Source of the DNA: Vibrio nitrifigilis
GTDB lineage: Bacteria; Pseudomonadota; Gammaproteobacteria; Enterobacterales; Vibrionaceae
Length of the DNA stretch: 64,000 nucleotides
Assembly: GCF_015686695.1 (NCBI RefSeq)
Contig: NZ_JADPMR010000001.1
Coordinates: 1,488,001 to 1,552,000 of the forward strand
Direction of reading: 5' to 3'
Part shown: one piece after another, positions 57,723-64,000 of the stretch
How positions within the stretch are numbered: position 1 is the first letter of the stretch
Layout of the letters: the number at the start of each line of letters is the position of its first letter
Program-made: the position numbers and the translations under genes
The notes under the pieces: model-generated
Databases searched by the model: none
Seen by the model: only the letters and a program-made list of their open reading frames with translations
What the model was told of the DNA's origin: nothing

Positions 57723-58226
57723 ATGAATAAATCTATCATGTCTTTAGTAATCTTGGGTGCGATCAGCACACCGGCTATTGCAGAGATGAACAGTCACGAT
57801 CATATGAGCTCTGAAATGGGTATGGAGCATAACGCCATGAGTATGCCAAGCGTCTCTGCGGTTGGTATGCCAGCTAATGGCGCTCAACCTGATAAAGTCA
57901 TTCCGGTGGTGTTATCTGATGACATGACCATTCAATTTAAAAGCTCGACACCGATAAAACCAGGCGACATCGTGCAGTTTGCGATTATGAATAAAGGCAA
58001 GCAATCACATGAATTCTCTATTGGTTCGCCAAAAGAGCAAGCCGATTATCGAGCGATGCTCAGCAGCATGCCAAATCATCATAAAACAGACGGCAGCTCG
58101 GTAGTGGTTAAACCTGGACAAGCACAGCGAATGTTGTGGCATTTTCATGGAACAACAACCGTTGAATTTGATTGTAATATGTCAGGGCATTACGGCAAAG
58201 GGATGACAAAAACATTGGTACTTTAA
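57723..58226 (+). CDS. Periplasmic cupredoxin-domain copper protein
   Basis: 167 residues: signal peptide (to about residue 20), a Met/His-rich N-terminal segment (HDHMSSEMGMEHNAMSM) and a cupredoxin domain. Type 1-like copper ligands can be seen: His in QSHEFSIG, Cys and His in DCNMSGHYGKGM, and its Met. The N-terminal Met/His stretch can take up extra Cu(I). It starts 12 bases behind cusA and ends the operon, so it probably passes or stores copper in the periplasm. Confidence 0.88.
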   Translation: MNKSIMSLVILGAISTPAIAEMNSHDHMSSEMGMEHNAMSMPSVSAVGMPANGAQPDKVIPVVLSDDMTIQFKSSTPIKPGDIVQFAIMNKGKQSHEFSIGSPKEQADYRAMLSSMPNHHKTDGSSVVVKPGQAQRMLWHFHGTTTVEFDCNMSGHYGKGMTKTLVL

Positions 58227-58242
58227 CCCTTAATATTCAAGT

Positions 58243-58269
58243 AAAAGGCGCTCAGTGAGCGCCTTTTTT
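58243..58269 (+). terminator. Terminator of the Cus operon
   Basis: Stem AAAAGGCGCT / AGCGCCTTTT with a 5-base loop and a T-run, 17 bases after the cupredoxin stop. Confidence 0.9.
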
Positions 58270-58639
58270 AGTTCAATTTCAGCGCGACTATTTGTCCCAA
58301 AAAGCTGTTATTTGTAAAAATAAATTGAACTTTGATTTTATAAAAATCAATATGGGTGTCATTAAAGCCTGTGTGTTCGGCTTTTGGATCATCTATTTGT
58401 CATTAAAAGTATGTCATTGTTGTTCGCCACACGGTTGCGGTCAGTGGGGTGAATGATGTGCCACTAGTGATACCCGTGAGTGAGAGCGATTATGTGTGAA
58501 TATTTTAGTAATAAAATTACGAAGAATATAGATGTCGAATAAAAAGCAAGCAGTCATGTGATTTTGATCATTAACTTTGTGCTAATTGTAAAAATAAATG
58601 TTAATGTAATGTTGTATTTGATGTCGTAAAGTTTCAATA
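58270..58639. other. Intergenic region before the ROK regulator
   Basis: About 370 AT-rich bases without a gene. It presumably contains the ROK promoter and autoregulatory site; no certain operator was seen, though the ROK HTH should bind near here. Confidence 0.4.
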
Positions 58640-59824
58640 ATGAAAAAATTAAACGGTAAGAACCGCGTCGTAGCGCTCCTCAGGAAAGAAGCTTATTCTC
58701 GAGTTGAGCTCGCTCGTGCGACCGGATTAGGTAAATCTGCTCTAACAAAAGTCACAAAAGCATTGTTTGACGAAGGTATTATTGAAGAGGCGCAAGTTGC
58801 TGTAAAACAGTCGAGCGAGCAAGGTCGTGGCCGACCAGAAACCTTATTGCAGTTGGTGCCTAATATTAAGTTTAGCCTCTGTTTCTATTTGACAAAACAG
58901 GGCGTGAGTTCTTATCTGATTGATTTTACCGGAAAGATCCATGCTGCTAATGAAGTAGATTGGCCGGTGGATCCTGCCAATCATGATATTCATGTCGCTT
59001 ACTCAACGGATGTGCTGCTTAATATTGTGAAGCAAGAAGCGAACGTATTATGTGCTCAACACTCATTAACGTTAGATCAACTAGAACTGATTTCGATTGC
59101 GACTTTTGGCAAAGTGTCACAGCAAGATGGCATTGTGGTTCATAGCCAGTTTTTCCAAGATACCAACGTGAAGTTGGCGGAAATTATTGGTGAATGCTTA
59201 GGTGTTACCACCAAGATCTTTAACGTTGACTACTGCTGCGCTTTTCAGTTGCAGCAGATGTATCCGGAAAAAGAGAGCTTTATTTCGCTGTGTCTCGGCC
59301 TTGGCTTGGGACTCGGTCTCTGTTTAGATGGTCAGTTAGTGACGGGGCGTTTAGGTTCTACACTCGGGATAGGGCATGTTAATTACGAACCTAACGGAAA
59401 GAAATGCTACTGTGGAGCAAAAGGGTGTACTGAAGCCTACGTTACCAGTGATGCGATTATAGATGAAATTGAATCGCTAAGAGGCCTATCAATTTCAGGT
59501 AACGATGTGAGTGAAAAAATGCAATCTATCAAACAGTTATTGTCCAGTGGCGATGTGGCAGCCCATCGTTCGATTGAAAAGGTCAGTCAAGCGGTTGGCG
59601 ATATTCTTGCCCAGTTGATGGTGACATTTGATATCAGCACTATTTTCATGAGCGGTGATACCGCGGTCTTGTTTCACTATTTAGAGCAGTATATTCGACA
59701 ATATTTAACCAGCGATAAGCGTTACCAAACGTTATTGACAAAGCCCAAAATTATACGAGTTACGGATGTTAAGGCGTCTGTCGGTGGCTTAATTCAACTT
59801 ACTAACAGTCAGATAGTGATTTAG
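58640..59824 (+). CDS. ROK-family transcriptional regulator (NagC/Mlc-like)
   Basis: 394 residues. N-terminal winged HTH (RVVALLRKEAYSRVELARATGLGKSALTKVTKALFDEG) then ROK fold with the zinc motif KCYCGAKGCTEAYV (CxCGxxGCxE, about residues 255-268) and SLCLGLGLGLGLCLDG. No kinase DxGxT motif is evident, so this is a sugar-responsive repressor or activator rather than a glucokinase. It heads the cluster SDH-L and NTF2-like genes 120 bases on; these are likely targets. Confidence 0.88.
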   Translation: MKKLNGKNRVVALLRKEAYSRVELARATGLGKSALTKVTKALFDEGIIEEAQVAVKQSSEQGRGRPETLLQLVPNIKFSLCFYLTKQGVSSYLIDFTGKIHAANEVDWPVDPANHDIHVAYSTDVLLNIVKQEANVLCAQHSLTLDQLELISIATFGKVSQQDGIVVHSQFFQDTNVKLAEIIGECLGVTTKIFNVDYCCAFQLQQMYPEKESFISLCLGLGLGLGLCLDGQLVTGRLGSTLGIGHVNYEPNGKKCYCGAKGCTEAYVTSDAIIDEIESLRGLSISGNDVSEKMQSIKQLLSSGDVAAHRSIEKVSQAVGDILAQLMVTFDISTIFMSGDTAVLFHYLEQYIRQYLTSDKRYQTLLTKPKIIRVTDVKASVGGLIQLTNSQIVI

Positions 59825-59944
59825 TTTTATTCGAATTAAACGTAGTGGCGTCATCTTTATGATGTCACTTCAAGTAATTGCCCAACACTTTAAGGTATCT
59901 TATTGATTCTCTAATTGTTTAAACCCTTTAAAGGAGTATAGCGA

Positions 59945-60769
59945 ATGGAAGTGGCAATAGATAAAGACTCAACGTTATGTATCTCAGTTGCGGCTCGTCC
60001 GACCAATTATGGGATGCGCTTTCACAATTATCTGTATCAAAAATTGGATCTGAATTTCGTCTACAAAGCGTTTTCGAGTAAAAGTATTGAAGATGTGATT
60101 ACTGGCGTTCGGGCGTTAAACATTCGCGGTTGTTCAGTCTCGATGCCTTTTAAAGAAAGGGTTATTGCCTGTGTTGATGAATTAGATGAATCGGCGCAGG
60201 CCATTATGTCAGTCAATACTGTCGTTAACACAAACGGCTACCTTAAAGCATATAACACCGATTATATTGCGATCGTTAAACTCCTTGAACAATACCAAGT
60301 GCCAAACACGATGACCTTTGCGGTAAAGGGAAGTGGTGGTATGGCGAAAGCAGTCGTATATGGCCTCTCTAAATTGGGTTTTACCAAGGGATATATCATT
60401 TCTCGTAATCAAGAAAGTGGTGCGGCATTAGCAGAAAGTACGGGTTTTACTTGGAAAAAGGAGATGGCTGGTATTGATGCACAGTTACTGATTAATGCGA
60501 CGCCACTTGGTATGCAAGGTGGCGATACCGAAGGGCAGCTGTGTTTCTCTGAACAAGATATTCAAGCTGCGAGTGTCATGTTCGATGTGGTCTCGAAACC
60601 GTTAGTCACACCCGCAATGGCATACGCTACGTCTCTGAATAAAACGGTGATTTCTGGTAGTGAAGTCTTTGCCATTCAAGCGGTCGAGCAATTTAAGCTC
60701 TATACCGGTGTGACCATCTCAGAAACGTTATTTAATCAAGCCAGAGATTATTCTCGGAGTATAGGTTAA
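59945..60769 (+). CDS. Shikimate dehydrogenase-like protein (HI0607/SDH-L type)
   Basis: 274 residues, two-domain SDH fold. The N-terminal catalytic domain has the Lys in VSMPFKERV and Asn/Asp in LKAYNTDYIAI; the Rossmann dinucleotide site is VKGSGGMAKAV (about residues 127-137). The opening DKDSTLCISVAARPTNYGMRFHNYLY and RGCSVSMPFKE match what I recall of Haemophilus HI0607 (SDH-L), a paralogue that works poorly on shikimate. It would oxidise a shikimate- or quinate-like or other hydroxy acid with NADP(H). AAAGGAG is upstream. Confidence 0.88.
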   Translation: MEVAIDKDSTLCISVAARPTNYGMRFHNYLYQKLDLNFVYKAFSSKSIEDVITGVRALNIRGCSVSMPFKERVIACVDELDESAQAIMSVNTVVNTNGYLKAYNTDYIAIVKLLEQYQVPNTMTFAVKGSGGMAKAVVYGLSKLGFTKGYIISRNQESGAALAESTGFTWKKEMAGIDAQLLINATPLGMQGGDTEGQLCFSEQDIQAASVMFDVVSKPLVTPAMAYATSLNKTVISGSEVFAIQAVEQFKLYTGVTISETLFNQARDYSRSIG

Positions 60770-60831
60770 CAATTCGATCGACTTGCTCTTTTTAGTTATA
60801 CTTTTATTTCAATAAGTTAATGGAGTAAATT

Positions 60832-61206
60832 ATGACACCAAAAGACGTTGTTATCGCCTATTGGAAAGCGATGAATTCGAATGATTTCACTCAAGCAAGT
60901 GAATGGCTAGCCCCTGAATTTCAAGGCCACTGGGTGCAATCATCTGAGTTAATTGAAGGGCGCGATAATTTCGTAGCGATTAACTCCCAATATCCAGCAA
61001 ATGGGCGGTGGCAATTTGTTATTCACTCCATCGTCGCCGAAAACAATACGGTCGTGACCGATGTTTCCATTACCGATAGTGTGGTTAATGATCGAGTCAT
61101 TACTTTTCATACTGTTGAATATGATTTGATTGTTAAACAGGTCGAATATTTTCCAGACAATTACCCAGCGCCAGAATGGCGATCTCAATGGGTCAAGCCT
61201 CTCTAG
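60832..61206 (+). CDS. SnoaL/NTF2-like fold protein
   Basis: 124 residues of one NTF2-like cone fold (VVIAYWKAMNSNDFTQASEWLAPEFQGHW at the N-terminus; strands with HTVEYDLIV at the C-terminus). SnoaL-like proteins are polyketide cyclases, isomerases or ligand binders; which one applies is not readable. It follows the SDH-L gene by 62 bases and AATGGAG is upstream of the ATG. Probably co-expressed with SDH-L and the ROK regulator. Confidence 0.78.
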   Translation: MTPKDVVIAYWKAMNSNDFTQASEWLAPEFQGHWVQSSELIEGRDNFVAINSQYPANGRWQFVIHSIVAENNTVVTDVSITDSVVNDRVITFHTVEYDLIVKQVEYFPDNYPAPEWRSQWVKPL

Positions 61207-61210
61207 TTTC

Positions 61211-61239
61211 ATGCCTCAGATGTCACCACACTGAGGCAT
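61211..61239 (+). terminator. Hairpin after the NTF2-like gene
   Basis: Stem ATGCCTCAG / CTGAGGCAT with an 11-base loop and a short T/A tail. Confidence 0.6.
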
Positions 61240-61411
61240 TATTCGTTTGATATACCCAAATCACTTCAGAATGCCGAATTCAGAGCGCTCTAAAAGAGCC
61301 CAGGTCAGCCCAATCATGAAAGGAGTGATTAGCCTCTTTCGACGATAAGCAATCATACGCTTAACTTTCTATTATACTTGTTAGAAATGAATGTATTAGA
61401 GGAAGTTAAAA

Positions 61412-61999
61412 ATGAAACGGATTTTGTTATTTTGTATTCCAGTCGCTTTATCTGGATGCTCAGCGTGGCAGCAATCAGAGAACAATGCCACTAGTGACAC
61501 CACTGTCACGCCTCTCGCTCAATGCCTTGGGCACACTCAACTTCCCGAAAAGCTTGCGAATCAATTTTATGCGGTGAACGACAGTAAATTATTGAATCAA
61601 TCCCTTGGCGAACCAGGTAAAGGAAAGCTCTGCAATGGCGCAGTTTATCAGGCAAAACCTAAAACGAAAGTGGTGATCTATCGCGCGTGGAATAGTACCA
61701 ACCCCAATAGTAAATTGGGTAGCTGGTGGGCGTTTAGCCAACCGTCTGGGTCAATTGCTAAATATCGGGAAAACTATGAGATCTGCTATCAGTGGTCACC
61801 ACTCGATAAATTGGTCCGCTGCACGTTAAAACCGGGCACAAAAATCGTATTAGGAGGTGGGCAAAGCGCTGAATGCTCACAATACCTCTCTTATCCCACA
61901 TCGAAAAGTCAGCAAATTTTTATTGAAGACGCGAGCAGTGCCGTCAAAGATTGCGTTGAATATACCGGTATGATGAGTTGGATTGAAGCTGAGCGGTAA
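61412..61999 (+). CDS. Putative lipoprotein of unknown function
   Basis: 195 residues with a lipoprotein signal peptide (LSGC lipobox, Cys16). The mature part has five or six cysteines (CLGH, LCNG, ICYQ, RCTL, ECSQ, DCVE) which probably form disulfides, and no recognised domain; WSPLDKLVRC and MMSWIEAER are features of its C-terminal half. AGAGGAAG precedes the ATG. The cell location is the outer or inner membrane, facing the periplasm. I do not recognise the family. Confidence 0.7.
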   Translation: MKRILLFCIPVALSGCSAWQQSENNATSDTTVTPLAQCLGHTQLPEKLANQFYAVNDSKLLNQSLGEPGKGKLCNGAVYQAKPKTKVVIYRAWNSTNPNSKLGSWWAFSQPSGSIAKYRENYEICYQWSPLDKLVRCTLKPGTKIVLGGGQSAECSQYLSYPTSKSQQIFIEDASSAVKDCVEYTGMMSWIEAER

Positions 62000-62023
62000 G
62001 TTATCGCACAAGTATAAATATAA

Positions 62024-62048
62024 GTAGCAGCGTCGTTTAAGCTGCTAC
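62024..62048. terminator. Hairpin after the lipoprotein gene
   Basis: Stem GTAGCAGC / GCTGCTAC with a 9-base loop, 24 bases after the lipoprotein stop; no T-run, so a weak candidate. Confidence 0.4.
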
Positions 62049-62067
62049 CTGTCAATCGGTGGGTGAT

Positions 62068-62193
62068 TCAATATTCAACATCAAACCCAGCAGAACGCCA
62101 CTCGTCTAAGCCATTTTTATACATTTTAACTTTAAAACCACGCCCGATGAGCAGGTTAACTGCATCGAGTGCCTCAAGACAGTAATAACCATT
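62068..62193 (-). pseudogene. Rhodanese-like domain remnant
   Basis: In phase with stop TGA (62068-62070), the minus strand reads YYCLEALDAVNLLIGRGFKV then KNGLDEWRSAGFDVEY. The second half matches the end of single-domain rhodaneses (GL-E-W-AG). The active-site loop normally reads C-x4-R; here C is followed at once by the next helix, as if the loop had been deleted. An in-frame TAG closes it at 62194. Only about 41 codons remain, so it is a non-functional end of a lost sulfurtransferase gene. Confidence 0.65.
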
Positions 62194-62236
62194 CTATTAT
62201 GGATCGACTGTTCTAAAAGTAAATGGGAGACAGTCA

Positions 62237-62560
62237 ATGACTTCAAAAGTATTAACGTTAAATGATGAAACTTATCAAGAGAATCTGAGTAAAGAGGGCA
62301 CGTTTGCAGTGCGTCTTTGGGCTGAGTGGTGTATGCCATGTCGTATGATGTCACCAATCTATGAGGAAGTGGCAGACAAAATTGCGGATGAATCGCTGGT
62401 AATGGCAGAAGTCAATATTGACCAATTTCCTTCTGTCGCGGCCTCTTTAGGTGTGAGAAGTATTCCAACGGTGGTTGTGTTTAAAAATGGTAAAGAAATC
62501 AACCGTTCTGCTGGACTTCTCCCTGCACCACAATTAACCGCTCTGATTCAGAATAGCTAA
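62237..62560 (+). CDS. Thioredoxin-family protein with WCMPC active site
   Basis: 107 residues, one thioredoxin fold. The redox site is WAEWCMPCRMM, CMPC in place of the normal CGPC. VRSIPTVVVFKNGKEINRSAGLLP with the cis-Pro loop is typical. No signal peptide, so cytoplasmic reductase of protein disulfides. The loss of Gly in the active site usually shifts redox potential, so substrate range may differ from TrxA. TGGGAGAC precedes the ATG. Confidence 0.88.
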   Translation: MTSKVLTLNDETYQENLSKEGTFAVRLWAEWCMPCRMMSPIYEEVADKIADESLVMAEVNIDQFPSVAASLGVRSIPTVVVFKNGKEINRSAGLLPAPQLTALIQNS

Positions 62561-62767
62561 ATAGATTTGGGTATATGGACTTAGGGAAGTGATGCGATAG
62601 TATGCTGGGAGCGAATGTTAACAGCGAAAGAAAAAATCGTATCGTGCTTCAAATTCAGGGATGAATTGAAGAATCTTGGCGAGTTGGACACACAAATGTG
62701 GATTATGGGTTTCCCCATGATGTCTGATACGCCATAATCGCTACGTTTTTCAATAAGAGGTATCGTA

Positions 62768-63361
62768 ATGGCTCGTACTGGACGCCCTAGAGAATTTAAC
62801 CGCGAAGCTGCGGTGAAACGCGCAATGAATCTATTTTGGCAAAAAGGCTTTGAAAGTACGTCGTTAGCTGAATTACGTAAAACCTTGGGCAATCTCTCTG
62901 CTGCGAGTTTTTATTCTGCATTTGGTTCTAAACGCGAGCTCTATAAAGAGTGTTTAGAGCTGTATACCCATACTTGTGGCGAAACGCTATCACTACTGAC
63001 TGACACCAGTGTGCCCGCTAAAGTTGCGATAAAAAATATGCTGGTCAAAACCATTACGTTACAAACCTCAACGCAAACACCGACGGGATGTATGGCGGTA
63101 TTGTCGGGTTTGAACTGTTGTGACGACAATAAAGAGGTAGAACAACTGGCGCTATCGGTGCGCAATGATATTCGCCAAGCGCTAAAAGAGTGTATAGAAC
63201 GTGGTATTCAGCAGAGTGAATGGCACCTTGATTCTAATGATGTTGAGTGTTTCGTCGTTATGATCGATACCTTTGTGAATGGCATCTCTATTCAATCTCG
63301 CGACGGCGTTGACCGCGACGCTTTATTTCGAGCCTGTGACCTGTTTTTGGAGCGATTGTAA
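62768..63361 (+). CDS. TetR/AcrR-family transcriptional regulator
   Basis: 197 residues: N-terminal TetR HTH (GRPREFNREAAVKRAMNLFWQKGFESTSLAELRKTL, SAASFYSAFGSKRELYKE), then an all-helical ligand domain. TPTGCMAVLSGLNC recalls TetR proteins that regulate detoxification or efflux genes. It converges with a MFS exporter gene across a terminator; that gene or one outside the window is a plausible target. ATAAGAGGTATCGT lies just before the ATG. Confidence 0.9.
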   Translation: MARTGRPREFNREAAVKRAMNLFWQKGFESTSLAELRKTLGNLSAASFYSAFGSKRELYKECLELYTHTCGETLSLLTDTSVPAKVAIKNMLVKTITLQTSTQTPTGCMAVLSGLNCCDDNKEVEQLALSVRNDIRQALKECIERGIQQSEWHLDSNDVECFVVMIDTFVNGISIQSRDGVDRDALFRACDLFLERL

Positions 63362-63477
63362 CTATCGCTCTTTAATTTTATGACCAAAGAGTGTTATGTG
63401 CTCTTAGGCAAAGAATAGGTGTAAAGATAGAGCTGTCACCCTACCATAGAAATCAATAACGTAAGATCACGATAGGT

Positions 63478-63505
63478 AAGGAGCCATAGAGATTGGCTCC
63501 TTTTT
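63478..63505 (+). terminator. Terminator of the TetR gene
   Basis: Stem AAGGAGCC / GGCTCCTT with a 9-base loop and a T-run. Confidence 0.85.
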
Positions 63506-63518
63506 AGATTGGAAAGCA

Positions 63519-64000
63519 TTAAACTTGAACTGCTTCTACGTCACTTAATTCAATACTTCTTAAACGCCCAGCCAGCGCCCCTGAAATTAACATGATCACA
63601 GATAATCCAGTGGCAATCAGGAGTACAGCCGTCCAATTGTGCGTAATGTTGTGCAGTATTCCCACTAATGTTGGGCCAGAGGCGGCTAATAAATAACCCA
63701 CTCCTTGTGCCATCCCTGACAGTAAGGTGGCTTGAGTGGTGCTGCCAGTGCGAAAGCCGATAAACATATACGCTAACAGGATGACACCACCGGAACCAAC
63801 GCCGAAACAGGATACCCATAACATAGCGCCGAGAGGGGCGATCCATAAACCAATCAGTCCGACCGTTAACAAGCCGCTCATTATAATGGCGATGGTGACT
63901 TGGTTTTTCATTCGGCTTACGATGGGGCCAAGAAATAACCCGGGTAGTGCTGATGCTAGTTGCATCATGCCGTGGACCGAGCCCGCCTCTAAGGTTGAGA
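63519..64000 (-). CDS. MFS transporter, C-terminal part (CynX/NimT-like)
   Basis: C-terminal 160 or so residues of a 12-helix permease; the open frame runs past the right edge (STLEAGSVHGMMQLASALP...). Four or five helices are visible, with FLGPIVSRMKNQ between helices and LSGMAQGVGYLLAASGPTLVGIL, typical of the CynX/NimT-type MFS group (cyanate or nitroimidazole transport). Start lies outside the window. It converges on the TetR gene. Confidence 0.82.
   Translation of the reverse strand, partial: STLEAGSVHGMMQLASALPGLFLGPIVSRMKNQVTIAIIMSGLLTVGLIGLWIAPLGAMLWVSCFGVGSGGVILLAYMFIGFRTGSTTQATLLSGMAQGVGYLLAASGPTLVGILHNITHNWTAVLLIATGLSVIMLISGALAGRLRSIELSDVEAVQV

Overview
The window looks like chromosomal DNA of a Vibrio or a close relative. 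GC content is moderate, genes are densely packed, and there are many chemotaxis and cyclic-di-GMP proteins. The proteins read as typical Vibrionaceae forms: a CSS-type EAL protein, a CioAB-type bd oxidase, a HI0607-like shikimate dehydrogenase, and a short KdpD next to KdpE and TrkH. This placement is by recognition only; no rRNA, tRNA or other marker was available. No CRISPR array, IS element, integrase or replication origin was seen.

Layout. 1-7.3 kb: end of an unknown gene, a DEDDh exonuclease, a dCache chemoreceptor, an EamA permease, a GNAT enzyme, an EAL phosphodiesterase and a LysR regulator. 7.4-10.3 kb: a three-gene operon (LpdC-like UbiD decarboxylase, UbiX flavin prenyltransferase, DUF554 membrane protein) divergent from that LysR gene, with a clear T-N11-A palindrome between them. 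10.3-12.4 kb: a nitrilase remnant, a second LysR gene and a divergent NAD(P)H oxidoreductase. 12.4-18.5 kb: a lipoprotein GH5 glucanase and three tandem paralogous CHASE4-GGDEF diguanylate cyclases. 18.8-23.7 kb: a methyltransferase, a small orphan secreted protein, an NCS1 permease, an acidic protein, a Rop-like small protein and ppa. This stretch is punctuated by four copies of one palindromic hairpin, ACAGGCACC/GGTGCCTGT.

24.4-28.1 kb: an AT-rich insert carrying an apparently complete two-gene Gabija anti-phage system (GajA OLD nuclease and GajB UvrD-like helicase). 28.6-38.9 kb: an SH3-domain protein, a PAT-type acetyltransferase, a CioAB/bd oxidase, a periplasmic sugar-binding protein broken by an AT-repeat frameshift and paired with a chemoreceptor, a GNAT enzyme and katG. 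39.1-42.7 kb: a carbohydrate operon with a DeoR-type HTH fused to a ribokinase that has its own internal start site, a DapA-like aldolase and an ACS-family MFS importer. 43-50.7 kb: DCC protein, mtgA, DUF2628, a sugar O-acetyltransferase, a short KdpD-type kinase with KdpE and TrkH, and a COG0523 GTPase without its CxCC motif. 50.9-58.2 kb: a Cus-type copper/silver efflux operon whose CusB carries two C-terminal CusF-like domains and which ends with a cupredoxin. 58.6-64 kb: a ROK regulator with an SDH-L enzyme and an NTF2-like protein, a lipoprotein, a rhodanese remnant, a thioredoxin, a TetR regulator and a partial MFS exporter.

Nothing here is unmistakably a new system. The features that best repay a second look are the HTH-ribokinase fusion with two possible starts, the double-CusF CusB, the AT-slippage frameshift in the chemoreceptor partner, the palindromes that bracket single genes, and the reduced KdpD/KdpE/TrkH potassium module. 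All homology statements come from reading motifs and recalling families; no search was run.
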